A stretch of 35,860 nucleotides of DNA from Actinomyces denticolens (lineage in GTDB: Bacteria; Actinomycetota; Actinomycetes; Actinomycetales; Actinomycetaceae), in contig NZ_MVIW01000029.1 of NCBI RefSeq assembly GCF_002072185.1, forward strand, positions 1 through 35,860. Reading direction: 5' to 3'. The position numbers were made by a program, and so were the translations under genes. The stretch's first letter is position 1; each line of letters starts with the position of its first letter. A model generated the notes under the pieces. That model worked only from the letters and a program-made list of their open reading frames with translations. It was not told where the DNA came from and searched no databases. Positions 15,813-27,597 of the stretch are shown here, piece by piece.

Positions 15813-16934
15813 GTGGCCACTGACTTCCCCGCTCAGATCGAACGACTCCGACACACCTACGCCTCCATCGCCGCGGTGACAGACCCGGATGCCCTGCGCG
15901 CCCGCATCGCCGAGCTCTCCGAGCAGGCCGCCGCCCCGGACCTGTGGGACGACCCGGATGCCGCCCAGGTGGTCACCTCCGCCCTGTCCCACGCGCAGGC
16001 GGACCTCAAGCGCGTCGAGGAGCTCGGCGAGCGCATCGACGACCTCGAGGCGATGGTCGAGCTGGCCGGTGAGGAGGAGGGCGACGACGCCGCGGAGATC
16101 CTCGCCGAGGCCGAGTCCGACCTCGCCGCCATCTCCAAGGACCTGGCCGATCTTGAGATCCGCACCCTCCTGAGCGGTGAGTACGATCAGCGCGACGCCG
16201 TCGTCACCATCCGCTCGGGCGCCGGGGGAGTCGACGCCGCCGACTTCGCCGAGATGCTCCTGCGCATGTACACGCGCTGGGCGGAGCGCCACGACTACGC
16301 CGTCAAGGTCCTCAACACCTCCTACGCCGAGGAGGCCGGCCTGAAATCCGTGACCTTCGAGGTCCACGCCCCTTACGCCTACGGCACGCTGAGCGTCGAG
16401 GGCGGCACGCACCGCCTCGTGCGCATCAGCCCTTTCGACAACCAGGGGCGCCGCCAGACCTCCTTCGCGGCCGTCGAGGTCATCCCGCTCATCGAGTCGA
16501 CCGACCACATCGACGTCCCCGAGACGGACATCCGCATCGACGTCTTCCGCTCGTCGGGCCCCGGCGGCCAGTCCGTCAACACCACCGACTCCGCCGTGCG
16601 CATCACCCACCTGCCCACGGGACTCGTGGTGTCGATGCAGGATGAGAAGTCGCAGATCCAGAACCGCGCGGCCGCCATGCGCGTTCTGCAGTCCCGCCTG
16701 CTCCTGCTCAAGCAGCAGGAGGAGGACGCCAAGAAGAAGGAGCTCGCCGGGGACATCAAGGCCTCCTGGGGCGACCAGATGCGCTCCTACGTCCTCAACC
16801 CGTACCAGATGGTCAAGGACCTGCGCACCAACCACGAGGTCGGCAACCCCGACTCCGTCTTCGACGGCGACATCGACGGCTTCATCGACGCCGGAATCCG
16901 CTGGCGCAAGCAGCAGGAGCAGTCCGAGGACTGA
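15813..16934 (+). CDS. prfB: Peptide chain release factor 2
   Basis: 373 residues from GTG at 15813. It releases finished polypeptides at UGA and UAA stop codons. The SPF recognition motif of RF2 is at 206-208 (RISPFDNQ) and the catalytic GGQ at 251-253 ([15 protein letters not shown]). The N-terminal helical region is complete. The programmed frameshift found early in many prfB genes is absent: the frame is open throughout the first 30 codons. The GTG start is supported by the leaderless -10 box and by the N-terminus matching family length. A large inverted repeat follows the stop. Confidence 0.96.
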   Translation: MATDFPAQIERLRHTYASIAAVTDPDALRARIAELSEQAAAPDLWDDPDAAQVVTSALSHAQADLKRVEELGERIDDLEAMVELAGEEEGDDAAEILAEAESDLAAISKDLADLEIRTLLSGEYDQRDAVVTIRSGAGGVDAADFAEMLLRMYTRWAERHDYAVKVLNTSYAEEAGLKSVTFEVHAPYAYGTLSVEGGTHRLVRISPFDNQGRRQTSFAAVEVIPLIESTDHIDVPETDIRIDVFRSSGPGGQSVNTTDSAVRITHLPTGLVVSMQDEKSQIQNRAAAMRVLQSRLLLLKQQEEDAKKKELAGDIKASWGDQMRSYVLNPYQMVKDLRTNHEVGNPDSVFDGDIDGFIDAGIRWRKQQEQSED

Positions 16935-16975
16935 TCCGCGCCCCCACCCCCTGCTGCCCCTCTTCTTTTCCCGAG

Positions 16976-17085
16976 ACCGGTCGAAGTGGCGATCGAGACC
17001 GGTTCGAGAGGCGCGGGGAACCGGTCTCGATCGCCACTTCGACCGGTTTCGGTGGCGTTTTCGACCGGTCTCGATGTGGTGAGGT
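16976..17085. repeat. 22-bp-period ACCGGT array with 30-bp perfect inverted repeat
   Basis: ACCGGT occurs at 16976, 16998, 17020, 17042 and 17064, exactly every 22 bp, each followed by a 16-bp variable segment. Positions 16976-17005 and 17018-17047 are perfect 30-bp inverted copies around a 12-base loop. Units four and five are a diverged copy of units one and two. It lies between prfB and the purH promoter. It would fold into a very strong hairpin in RNA and could end prfB transcription, but the 22-bp phasing fits protein binding on DNA equally well. Confidence 0.8.
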
Positions 17086-17110
17086 ATGGCGGGCCGGGGC
17101 GGGAGCGCGC

Positions 17111-17116
17111 TAGCCT
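17111..17116 (+). promoter_or_regulatory. -10 box of the purH promoter
   Basis: TAGCCT six bases before the first base-paired position of the riboswitch (17123). That predicts a transcript starting directly at the aptamer's first stem. Confidence 0.55.
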
Positions 17117-17122
17117 GGGACC

Positions 17123-17203
17123 GGTCGCGACTGGCGAGGGTGGGGCACCACCGGGGAGCGACCGCCCCATGTGGAGGGGACGTCGCCCGCCTGGGCGTCC
17201 CGC
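17123..17203 (+). ncRNA. ZTP (pfl) riboswitch
   Basis: The first stem is GGTCGC (17123-17128) pairing with GCGACC (17158-17163). It encloses the conserved GACTGGCG (17129-17136) and ACCACCGGGGAG (17147-17158). The second domain is a hairpin GGGACG (17177-17182)/CGTCCC (17196-17201) whose loop carries the conserved CCGCCTGGG (17187-17195). These match the pfl motif, which senses the purine intermediates ZTP/ZMP. purH consumes ZMP, so the ligand and gene fit. No T-run follows, so control is probably at translation, through access to AGGAG at 17219-17223. Confidence 0.88.
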
Positions 17204-17231
17204 CGACCCCCGGAACCACAGGAGCCCCCCC

Positions 17232-19022
17232 GTGACCGCCTCACCAGCCCCCTCAGCCCCCACCAGCGTGCCCACCGCCCATGTCCCCACCGAGGGACTG
17301 GTCAACCCCGACGTCGTCCCCGTGCGCCGCGCGCTCATCTCCGTCTACGACAAGACCGGGCTCATCGAGCTCGCCACCGCCCTGGCCGCCGCCGGCATCG
17401 AGATCGTCTCCACCGGCTCCACCGCCGCCACCATCGCCGCCGCGGGCATCGCGGTGGTCGGCATCGAGCAGGTCACCGGCTTCCCCGAGTGCCTCGAGGG
17501 CCGCGTCAAGACCCTCCACCCCGCCGTCCACGCCGGCATCCTCGCCGACCGCCGCAAGCCCGACCATCTCGCCCAACTCGACGCCCTGGGCGTGGCCCCC
17601 CTCGACCTCGTCGTCGTCAACCTCTACCCCTTCACCGCCACCGTCGCCTCCGGAGCGCCCTTCGACGCCTGCGTCGAGCAGATCGACATCGGGGGCCCCT
17701 CCATGGTCCGGGCCGCCGCGAAGAACCACCCCGGCGTCGCCGTCCTGACCTCCCCCGACCAGTACGCCGAGGCCGCCCGCGCCATCGCCGACGGCGGATT
17801 CACCCTCTCCCAGCGCCGCCGCCTCGCCGCGGCCGCATACGCCCGCACCGCCGCCTACGACGCCGCCGTGGCCACCTGGTTCGCCCAGCAGACCGAGGCC
17901 GACTGCGACGGGACGGCCCCCGGCAGCGCTCCCACAGGCGCCGAGGGCCCAGTCGCGCCCCCCGCCTACGTCGGGGCCGCCTATGAGCGCCTCACCGCTC
18001 TGCGCTACGGCGAGAACCCCCACCAGGGCGCCGCTGTCTACACCGCCCCGGGCGCGCGCGGGGGAGTGGCCGCAGCCCGGCAGCTGGCCGGCAAGGCCAT
18101 GAGCTACAACAACTACACGGACACCGACGCCGCCCTGCGCGCCGCCTACGACCACGGCGACGAGGTCTGCGTGGCCATCATCAAGCACGCCAACCCCTGC
18201 GGCGTGGCCATCAGCCCCAGCGGTGATGTCGCCCAGGCCCACCGCCTCGCCCACGCCTGCGACCCCGTGTCCGCCTTCGGCGGGGTCATCGCCACCAACG
18301 CCACCGTCACCGCCGCCATGGCGCGCCAGATCAAGCCGATCTTCACCGAGGTCGTGGCCGCCCCCGCCTTCGAGGACGAGGCCCTGGAGATCCTCAAGGC
18401 CAAGAAGAACCTGCGCATCCTCGCCGTCGAGGCGCCCGAGCGCGAGGGCTGGGAGATCAAGCAGATCTCCGGGGGAGCCGTCATCCAGGAGCGCGACGCC
18501 CACCAGGCCGGCGACGACGACCCCGCCGCCTGGACCCTCGCCGCCGGCGAGCCCGCCGACGCCGCCACCCTCGCCGACCTGCGCTTCGCCTGGCGCGCCA
18601 TCCGCTCGGTCAAGTCCAACGCCATCCTCCTCGCCTCGGGCGGAGCCACCGTCGGGGTGGGCATGGGGCAGGTCAACCGCGTCGACTCCTGCCGCCTGGC
18701 CGTCGAGCGCGCCAACACCCTCGGCGCCCGTTCCACCGGCGACGCCGCGGCGCCCGCCTCCGCGACTGGGGAGACCGGCTCCGTCGGCGGGGGTGACGCC
18801 GACCGGATCCTCTCCGGCGACGCCCCCGAGCGGGCCCGCGGGGCCGTGGCCGCCTCCGATGCCTTCTTCCCCTTCGCCGATGGCCTGAAGGTCCTCATCG
18901 ACGCCGGCGTGCGCGCCGTCGTCCAGCCCGGCGGCTCGATCCGCGATGAGGAGGTCATCGCCGCCGCCAAGGACGCGGGCATCACCATGTACCTCACCGG
19001 GCAGCGCCACTTCTTCCACTGA
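17232..19022 (+). CDS. purH: Bifunctional AICAR transformylase/IMP cyclohydrolase
   Basis: 596 residues from GTG at 17232, which follows AGGAG by eight bases. It catalyses the last two steps of IMP synthesis. The N-terminal cyclohydrolase domain shows [20 protein letters not shown] (about 30-49), [32 protein letters not shown] and the [13 protein letters not shown] segment. The transformylase domain includes [27 protein letters not shown], catalytic Lys318-His319 in KHANPCG, and a C-terminus [20 protein letters not shown]. An Ala/Gly/Ser-rich insertion of ~40 residues (about 498-538) precedes [11 protein letters not shown] and is unusual for the family. Controlled by the ZTP riboswitch immediately upstream. 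Confidence 0.96.
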   Translation: MTASPAPSAPTSVPTAHVPTEGLVNPDVVPVRRALISVYDKTGLIELATALAAAGIEIVSTGSTAATIAAAGIAVVGIEQVTGFPECLEGRVKTLHPAVHAGILADRRKPDHLAQLDALGVAPLDLVVVNLYPFTATVASGAPFDACVEQIDIGGPSMVRAAAKNHPGVAVLTSPDQYAEAARAIADGGFTLSQRRRLAAAAYARTAAYDAAVATWFAQQTEADCDGTAPGSAPTGAEGPVAPPAYVGAAYERLTALRYGENPHQGAAVYTAPGARGGVAAARQLAGKAMSYNNYTDTDAALRAAYDHGDEVCVAIIKHANPCGVAISPSGDVAQAHRLAHACDPVSAFGGVIATNATVTAAMARQIKPIFTEVVAAPAFEDEALEILKAKKNLRILAVEAPEREGWEIKQISGGAVIQERDAHQAGDDDPAAWTLAAGEPADAATLADLRFAWRAIRSVKSNAILLASGGATVGVGMGQVNRVDSCRLAVERANTLGARSTGDAAAPASATGETGSVGGGDADRILSGDAPERARGAVAASDAFFPFADGLKVLIDAGVRAVVQPGGSIRDEEVIAAAKDAGITMYLTGQRHFFH

Positions 19023-19144
19023 GGCCGCCCCAGCCCGCGCTCCCGCCCCTACCCCGCCCGGCCCCGCTGATCATCGGACTGCCCGGTCGACGCTCCCGCC
19101 CACCACGGCCCGGCCCGCGGCCGGGGTCAGGAGGAGCCGGGGGA

Positions 19145-19150
19145 TAGAGT
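19145..19150 (+). promoter_or_regulatory. -10 box of a leaderless promoter (DUF3017 gene)
   Basis: TAGAGT, six bases, then GTG at 19157. It gives the DUF3017 gene its own promoter separate from purH. Confidence 0.55.
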
Positions 19151-19156
19151 GGGCGC

Positions 19157-19537
19157 GTGAGTCAGGAGGGGGACGGCGCCGCCGGCGCCGGCACTGCGGT
19201 CGAGCCCGTGAACGGGGCCGACGGGCCCGCGCGCTCCCCGCAGGGCGTGGCGCCCGCGCGCAGCCGAGCTCACCAGACCTACCGGAGCGCCGGCGTTCTC
19301 GCCGTGGCGCTGTGCCTCGCCGTCGTGCCCGCCATCAGCCTGCTGGGGCACCAGCGCCTCGGCGTCATCGCCCTCGTCGTCCTCCTCCTCACCCTCGTCG
19401 TCATGCGATTCCAGCGCCCCCAGGGCACCTGGATCTCCGCGCGCTCGCGGCTCTTCGACGTCGTCTTCGGAGCGCTGCTCGCCCTGGCGCTCCTCGTGCT
19501 CGCCCCCTACGCGGACCTGCCGCGCATCTTCGGCTGA
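19157..19537 (+). CDS. DUF3017-family membrane protein
   Basis: 126 residues from GTG at 19157. After a disordered ~40-residue N-terminus come a membrane helix (SAGVLAVALCLAVVPAISLL, about 44-63), a second one (GVIALVVLLLTLVVMR, about 69-84), the polar stretch FQRPQGTWISARSRLFDVVF, and a third helix (GALLALALLVLAPYA). Length, three helices and the position between purH and mdh match the actinobacterial DUF3017 family, whose function is unknown. A hairpin follows the gene. Confidence 0.75.
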   Translation: MSQEGDGAAGAGTAVEPVNGADGPARSPQGVAPARSRAHQTYRSAGVLAVALCLAVVPAISLLGHQRLGVIALVVLLLTLVVMRFQRPQGTWISARSRLFDVVFGALLALALLVLAPYADLPRIFG

Positions 19538-19549
19538 CCCCGGCGCCCC

Positions 19550-19570
19550 GGCGGCCGGAACGGGGCCGCC
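19550..19570 (+). terminator. Hairpin after the DUF3017 gene
   Basis: GGCGGCC (19550-19556) pairs with GGCCGCC (19564-19570) across seven bases. No T-run follows, as is common in these genomes. Confidence 0.45.
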
Positions 19571-19685
19571 CCATCCCGGATGGCAGACGCCCCTGCCCGC
19601 GCGGCGGCGACTATGCGATCCTGCCCCGCTGTCACGGTCATCACGCGCTCACGCGGCGATCCCCTGGTATCTGGAAGGCCCCAAC

Positions 19686-21035
19686 ATGTCCAACGCACAG
19701 CCCGTCGCGCGCAAGCGCCGCATGAGGGGCGGCATCCTCCTGTGGGTGATTGCCGCGATCCTCCTCGCCGTCATCCTCGGCTCCATCCGCGTGGGCGGCC
19801 ATCCCATCATCCCGGCGCCCGTGGGCCGCGGCTTCGCCACCTTCTCGGCGATCTTCAGCCAGTTCCTCAAATTCGCGATCCCACTGATCATCATCGGCCT
19901 GGTCACCCCCGCCATCGCCGACCTCGGGCGCGGGGCCGGCAAGTGGCTGGGCGTCACCACCGCCGTCGCGTACGCCTCCACCCTCTTCGCGGGCTTCGTC
20001 ACCTACGCGACCTGCGCGGCCCTGTTCCCCACGCTCCTGTCCGGCGTGACGCTCGGCGACGTCTCCGAGCCCGGGAGCGCCCTGGAGAGCTTCTTCACCC
20101 TTGAGATCGCCCCGCCGGTGGAGGTCCTCACCGCCCTCATCCTCAGCTTCGTCATGGGCATCGGCCTCTCCCTCGTGCCCCGGGGCGTGCTGCGCAAGGG
20201 ATTCATCGAGTTCCGCGCCATCATCACCCGCCTCATCGAGACGATCATCATCCCCCTCCTGCCGCTGCACATCTTCGGCATCTTCCTCAACTTCGCTTAC
20301 ACGGGCGAGGCATGGGCCGTCATGAGGACGCTCGTGCGCGTGGTCGTCGTCGTTCTCGTCCTCGAGGTCGTCATCCTGGCCTGCCAGTACACCGCCGCCG
20401 GGGCCATAGGCCGCAAGAACCCGCTCAAGGCGATCCTCACGCTGCTGCCGGCCTACATGACGGCCCTGGGCACATCCTCCTCCGCGGCGACCATCCCGGT
20501 CACGCTGCGCCAGACCAAGAAGCTGGGCGTGTCCGACGCCGTCGCCTCCTTCGTCATCCCCCTGTGCGCCACGATCCACCTGGCCGGCTCGACATCGAAG
20601 ATCTTCGCCTTCGCCTTCGCCATCGCCTTCACCCAGGGCCTGACGATCAGCGCCGCCCAGTGGATCGGCTTCATCTTCATGCTCGGCGTCACGATGGTGG
20701 CGGCCCCCGGCGTCCCCGGCGGCGCCATCGCCGCGGCCTCGGGCCTCATCGCCTCCATGCTGGGCTTCGACGACGCCCAGGTCGGCCTCATGTTCGCCAC
20801 CTACATCGCCATGGACTCCTTCGGCACCGCCACCAATGTCACCGGTGACGCGGCCATCGCCCTCACCATCGACCGTTTCGCCGACGGCCGCCTCGGCCAC
20901 GAGGGGGATCCGGAGAACGCCCGTGAGCTCGCCTTCGACGGCATGACCTACCTGGACGGCGTGAGCGTCGAGGGCGTGGTCAGCCCCGAGGAGCTGGCCG
21001 CGTCCAGCGCCGCCGCGGGCCGGCCCGGAGAATGA
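19686..21035 (+). CDS. Dicarboxylate/amino acid:cation symporter (SDF family)
   Basis: 449 residues, about eight transmembrane helices plus two re-entrant hairpins, as in GltP/SstT-type transporters. The serine-rich first hairpin is present as GTSSSAATIPVTLRQTKKLG (about 261-280). The seventh-helix motif, NMDGT in glutamate transporters, reads CATIHLAGSTSKIFAF here. The last motif is MDSFGTATNVTGDAA (about 376-390), which keeps the NVxGD. The missing NMDGT suggests another substrate or ion coupling than classical glutamate/aspartate carriers. GGAAGG seven bases before the ATG supports the start. It runs convergently into the ABC exporter genes, 35 bases away, with no evident terminator. Confidence 0.85.
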   Translation: MSNAQPVARKRRMRGGILLWVIAAILLAVILGSIRVGGHPIIPAPVGRGFATFSAIFSQFLKFAIPLIIIGLVTPAIADLGRGAGKWLGVTTAVAYASTLFAGFVTYATCAALFPTLLSGVTLGDVSEPGSALESFFTLEIAPPVEVLTALILSFVMGIGLSLVPRGVLRKGFIEFRAIITRLIETIIIPLLPLHIFGIFLNFAYTGEAWAVMRTLVRVVVVVLVLEVVILACQYTAAGAIGRKNPLKAILTLLPAYMTALGTSSSAATIPVTLRQTKKLGVSDAVASFVIPLCATIHLAGSTSKIFAFAFAIAFTQGLTISAAQWIGFIFMLGVTMVAAPGVPGGAIAAASGLIASMLGFDDAQVGLMFATYIAMDSFGTATNVTGDAAIALTIDRFADGRLGHEGDPENARELAFDGMTYLDGVSVEGVVSPEELAASSAAAGRPGE

Positions 21036-21070
21036 GAGCGCCGGCACCTCCCTGCCTCCATCCTCTGCCG

Positions 21071-22932
21071 TCACGCCTCCCGGGCCATGAGCCGGGTCAG
21101 CGCCCCGCCCGCTGACATGAGCTCGGCGGGGGCTCCCTGCTCGACGACGCGGCCCCCGTCGAGGACGGCCACGTGGTCCGCCTCGGCCACCCACCGCAGG
21201 CGGTGCGTGATCTCCACGACCGTCGTGCCGGCCAGGCGCTCGCGCACGCGGGAGCGCACCCGGGCGTCGAGCGCCGGATCCAGGTGCGAGGTGAACTCGT
21301 CCAGGACGATGACCCCGGGCCGGGCCAGCAGTGCCCGGGCCAGCGCGAGCCGCTGGCGCTGGCCGCCGGACAGCGAGGCTCCGCGCTCGCCGATCATCGT
21401 GCCGTAACCGGATTCCAGGGCCACGATGTCCTCGTGGATCCCGGCGTCCCGGCAGGCCCGCCGCACCTCCTCCTCGCTCGCGCCCGGCGCGGCCAGCCGC
21501 AGGTTGTCCAGGACACTGGCCCGGAACAGGTGCGCGCTCTGGCTGACCAGCGCCACCTCGCGGCGAAGGCAGTCGCCCCTCAGCCCCCGGATGTCGACGC
21601 CGTCCAGGAGGATCCGGCCCGCCGCGGGGTCGTCGAAGCGCAGCGCCAGATGGCCCATGGTCGTCTTGCCCGAGCTGGAGACCCCCACGAGGCAGGTCCA
21701 CCGGCCCGCCGCGGCGCGCACGGACACGCCCTCGAGCGCCGGCCTCGGCGAGCCCGGGTAGGCGTAGGACACCTCGTCCCAGACGAGCTCATGACAGCCC
21801 CCGCGGGGCAGCTCCCCCTGCCCGTCCTCGACCTCGATGGGGGAGTGGACGGTGGCCCACACCCTCTCCGCCGCGGCGAAGGATGTGTTGAGCGCGGCGG
21901 CGAACTCCTCCACGCCCCGCGCGGTCTCGGCCAGTCGCACCACCGCCGCGACGCCGCCGGCCAGGGCCGCCGCCGAGAACGCCCCCGCGCGCACGCCGTC
22001 GGCGCCCACGAGGATCATCGCGGCGGGGCCCGCGAGCGCGAGCAGCTGGGCGCCGCCCCGGCGCAGCGCCGTCCAGCGCCGCGCCGGGGCTCCGGCGGCC
22101 TGGATGGCCCGGTCGATCTCGTCCATCTCCTCGAGGCGGCCCTCCACGTGCCCGTAGCCCACCACCTCGGCCATCCCCTGGATGGAGTCCGTGACGTGCT
22201 GGGTCAGCCCTGCCCTGCCCGCCACGGCCTCGCGGGAGGAGTCCAGCGAGAGCCGCCATCCGAGCGCGGGGACCACGCCGATCGCCGCCAGTGAGAAGGC
22301 CGAGGCGGTCAGCGCCACCGGCCACGACGTCGTCGCCCCGATGACTCCCACCACGGTCAGGGGCACGACGACGGCGCTGATGGCGGGGGCGAAGGTGTGG
22401 GCGAAGAACACCTCGATGCGGTCGACGTCCTTCGTGGCGCGCGCCAGCAGGTCCCCCGAGCGGGAGTCCAGCATGACCCGCGGCGCGCGGGGGATGAGCG
22501 CGGAGAAGATCTCCCCGCGCAGCAGCTCCAGCGCCTTGAAGGCCACGAAGTGCCCGAGGAACTGCTCGGCGTAGCGCAGCGCCGCCTTGAGCAGGGAGAC
22601 GAGCGCGAGCAGCCCCGCCAGTCCCCAGGGGATGCCGATGGCCGCCCCTGAGGCGGCCTGCGCGCCCGCACGGACGACGGCGACCGCCCCGATCGCAAGG
22701 ATCGCGCAGCCCAGGAGAAGATCGGCGATACGGCACAGCGTCGAGCCCGCCAGGGGCGCCAGGACCGGCCGGGTGACGCGCAGGAGCCAGCCGATGAGCG
22801 CGCGACGGCTCGGCGGGGACGGCTGCGAGGACGGGGCCGAGGCCACCTCTCCGGCCCCGCCCGGGCGGAACCGCGTCCCCTGGGGGCCCTGCGCACCCGG
22901 GGCGCCATACTCCCGTCTCGCGCGGCTCGTGC

Positions 22933-22936
<4 letters not shown>
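21071..22936 (-). CDS. ABC exporter half-transporter, CydC-like
   Basis: 621 residues from the ATG at 22936, preferred because it overlaps the upstream partner's stop (ATGA); the longer open frame upstream lies inside that gene. A disordered ~45-residue N-terminus is followed by a six-helix exporter membrane domain (about 50-330). The ATPase domain has Walker A GVSSSGKTT (about 421-429), Q-loop VSQSAHLFRASV, signature LSGGQRQRLALARALL, and Walker B VIVLDEFTSHLD with Phe where Pro or Ala is usual, then a switch His in EITHRL. It pairs with the gene before it as a heterodimer. CydDC-like thiol export is a guess from the architecture; no cydAB lies in the window. Confidence 0.78.
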
Positions 22937-26023
<3,087 letters not shown>

Positions 26024-26030
26024 GGCACCT

Positions 26031-26101
26031 GCCGTCATGACCCTGACGGCACCCCGACCGGCCCTCTCGTCCCGGCCCCGACCGGGCGAGGGGGCCGGTC
26101 G
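26031..26101 (+). terminator. Double hairpin after mdh
   Basis: GCCGTCA (26031-26037) pairs with TGACGGC (26044-26050) just after the stop. A larger stem, 26055-26069 with 26087-26101, pairs 14 of 15 bases and has a further small hairpin in its loop. Together they probably end mdh transcription. Confidence 0.6.
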
Positions 26102-26181
26102 CGCCGTCGTCGGCCCTCCGGCCCCGGGGGCGAGGCCCCGCCGCCTTGGAGCGCGGCGCGGCGCTGTGCTGGAATCGGGCC

Positions 26182-26472
26182 ATGGCACGCCGCAGCTCCA
26201 AGCGGCCCTACGGGGCCGGGCACGTCCCCCTCGACATGGGGCGCCTCGCCTCGGTGCCGCGCAGTCAGATCGGTCCCGGCGGGGCCGAGTTCACCGTCCG
26301 CCACGTGCGCGGCGGCGCCAAGGACTACACCTGCCCCGGCTGCCACCGGCGCATCGTGCCCGGCACCGCGCATGTGGTGGCCTGGTCGAATGAGTCGCTC
26401 TTCGGGGCGGATCGCGGACTGGAGGAGCGCCGCCACTGGCACACCTCCTGCTGGGAGCGCCGCCTCTGGTAG
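26182..26472 (+). CDS. Small zinc-ribbon-like actinobacterial protein
   Basis: 96 residues from the ATG at 26182. Basic N-terminus (MARRSSKRPYGAGHVPLDMG), then DYTCPGCHRRIVPGTAHVVAW (Cys about 53 and 56) and RRHWHTSCWERRLW (His and Cys near the end). The CxxC plus H-x3-C arrangement suggests a small zinc finger of treble-clef/HNH type, and similar short proteins of unknown role occur widely in actinobacteria. TGGAAT lies six bases before the ATG, a weak version of the leaderless arrangement seen elsewhere here. An earlier ATG at 26146 would add 12 residues without homology-like features. Confidence 0.65.
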   Translation: MARRSSKRPYGAGHVPLDMGRLASVPRSQIGPGGAEFTVRHVRGGAKDYTCPGCHRRIVPGTAHVVAWSNESLFGADRGLEERRHWHTSCWERRLW

Positions 26473-26552
26473 GCGAGCCCTGCCCGGCCCCCGACGGCGC
26501 GGCCGCCGACGCCCCGGCCCGGGTGGTGGCCGGGGAGGGGAGCGGGCCCGGC

Positions 26553-27062
26553 TCAGATCAGGGGCGCGCCCGAGCGCTCCTCCCATCCGGGCAGCAGCCG
26601 GTCCAGGGCGAAGCGCAGCGGGACGATGTCGCCGTCGCGACCGCCCTCCCCGATCGTCAGGGGCACCGGATCCGGGCTCGGGGACACGCCGAGCAGCCTG
26701 TCCCTCGCCCCCAGCCGGCGGGTGAGGACGTAGAAGCGTCCCTCGACGTCGATCGCCACCGTCCTATCGGCGCGCAGGTACCAGCCCCTGAGCGGGGTGC
26801 GCGCGCTGCCGCCGCCATAGCCCCTGGCCCGCAGCGCCACCGGCTCCAGCCCCTCGGCGGAGGCGACGGCGAGGAAGGCCCGCACGATCCGCTCCGCCCG
26901 GGCGCTCTCGGCCGATCGGGAGGCCTGGAGCATCCGGGCCCGCTGGGCGGCGGCCTCACGGCGCCGGGAGGCCCAGTCGGCCTCCTCGGGAGTCCCCGGC
27001 GCGGCCGCCGGGGACTGCGCATGCGGGAGGTCGTGGTCGGGGGAGGGCTGGATGCCGGGCAT
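26553..27062 (-). CDS. Uncharacterised protein
   Basis: 169 residues; I do not recognise the family. Residues 1-30 are Pro/Ala-rich. A charged helix follows (ADWASRRREAAAQRARML). The C-terminal ~100 residues look like a compact fold: LRGWYLRADRTVAIDVEGRF (about 91-110), YVLTRRLGARDRLLGV, and ending LTIGEGGRDGDIVPLRFALD. No membrane segment, signal peptide or metal motif is seen. The start is supported by TAGGCT exactly six bases upstream. It is divergent from the GntR gene with a 66-bp shared region, so it could be that regulator's target. Confidence 0.7.
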   Translation of the reverse strand: MPGIQPSPDHDLPHAQSPAAAPGTPEEADWASRRREAAAQRARMLQASRSAESARAERIVRAFLAVASAEGLEPVALRARGYGGGSARTPLRGWYLRADRTVAIDVEGRFYVLTRRLGARDRLLGVSPSPDPVPLTIGEGGRDGDIVPLRFALDRLLPGWEERSGAPLI

Positions 27063-27068
27063 AACCCA

Positions 27069-27074
27069 AGCCTA
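27069..27074 (-). promoter_or_regulatory. -10 box of a leaderless promoter (uncharacterised gene)
   Basis: TAGGCT on the minus strand, six bases (TGGGTT), then ATG at 27062. No Shine-Dalgarno sequence. Confidence 0.6.
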
Positions 27075-27102
27075 AAGCGAGTCGTCAATGAGGCCACCGG
27101 AG

Positions 27103-27122
27103 AGTGTCGGATAGCGCACACT
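27103..27122. promoter_or_regulatory. Candidate GntR operator
   Basis: AGTGT (27103-27107) and ACACT (27118-27122) form a spaced dyad ending seven bases before the GntR start codon. GTGT/ACAC half-sites suit YtrA-type regulators and the location suits autorepression. The arms are short, so this is tentative. Confidence 0.3.
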
Positions 27123-27128
27123 GGAAGC

Positions 27129-27494
27129 ATGTCCGAACCAGCCCGACTGCGCATCCGCCTCGATTCGGGATCAGCGGCCCCCGTCTTCGAGCAGATCTGC
27201 GATGCTGTGCGCCGCGACATCGCCTTCGGCCGTCTCCCCGCCGGAACCAGGCTCCCAACGACGCGGGCCCTGGCCGCCGAGATCGACGTCGCCGTCAACA
27301 CCGTGGCCAAGGCCTACCGCGAGTTGGAGCTCGAGGGGGTCATCGAGGGCAGGGGCCGGCAGGGCACCTTCGTCATCGACCCCTCCGGGACCGCCGCCGA
27401 GCGCGAGGCCCTGCGCTGCGCCCAGGCACTGCGCGACCTCGGGGTGAGCCGTGAGCGGGCGCTCGACCTCCTCGCACGCGCGTGGGGCTCCTGA
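27129..27494 (+). CDS. YtrA-type GntR transcriptional regulator
   Basis: 121 residues from ATG at 27129. The winged helix-turn-helix covers VFEQICDAVRRDIAFGRLPA (about 19-38), GTRLPTTRALAAEIDVAVNT (39-58) and VAKAYRELELEGVIEGRGRQ. Only ~45 residues follow (AEREALRCAQALRDLGVSRE), a small dimerisation helix typical of the YtrA subfamily with no ligand domain. YtrA regulators often sit next to ABC transporter genes; none is here. Its last codons form the left arm of the terminator hairpin. Confidence 0.85.
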   Translation: MSEPARLRIRLDSGSAAPVFEQICDAVRRDIAFGRLPAGTRLPTTRALAAEIDVAVNTVAKAYRELELEGVIEGRGRQGTFVIDPSGTAAEREALRCAQALRDLGVSRERALDLLARAWGS

Positions 27495-27512
27495 CGGCTC
27501 AGGAGCCCCACG
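27481..27512 (+). terminator. Terminator overlapping the GntR stop codon
   Basis: A perfect 14-bp stem (27481-27494 with 27499-27512) around a 4-base loop; the left arm includes the final codons and stop of the GntR gene. Confidence 0.75.
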
Positions 27513-27561
27513 GCGGTGAGTGGACGGTGACGGCGACGATGGCGACGCGGCGGTGAGACGC

Positions 27562-27590
27562 CGTGGTGCCCGCTCAGGGAGGGCACCACG
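27562..27590 (-). terminator. Terminator of the FilP-like gene
   Basis: CGTGGTGCCC (27562-27571) pairs perfectly with GGGCACCACG (27581-27590), 7 bases after the FilP-like stop on the minus strand. It faces the GntR terminator, separating the convergent genes. Confidence 0.7.
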
Positions 27591-27597
27591 AGTCGGA

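Noticed and set aside
15813-15900. Programmed frameshift in prfB
   Set aside because: The frame is continuous from GTG through the first 30 codons, with no in-frame TGA or slippery CTT-TGA.
16976-17085. The 22-bp-period repeat considered as a CRISPR array
   Set aside because: The conserved part is only six bases, the spacing is far too short, the spacers are mirror copies of each other, and no cas gene is present.
19641-21701. Minus-strand 686-codon frame covering the symporter and part of the ABC gene
   Set aside because: It is antisense to the symporter, and its first part reads the ABC ATPase out of frame; no motif survives.
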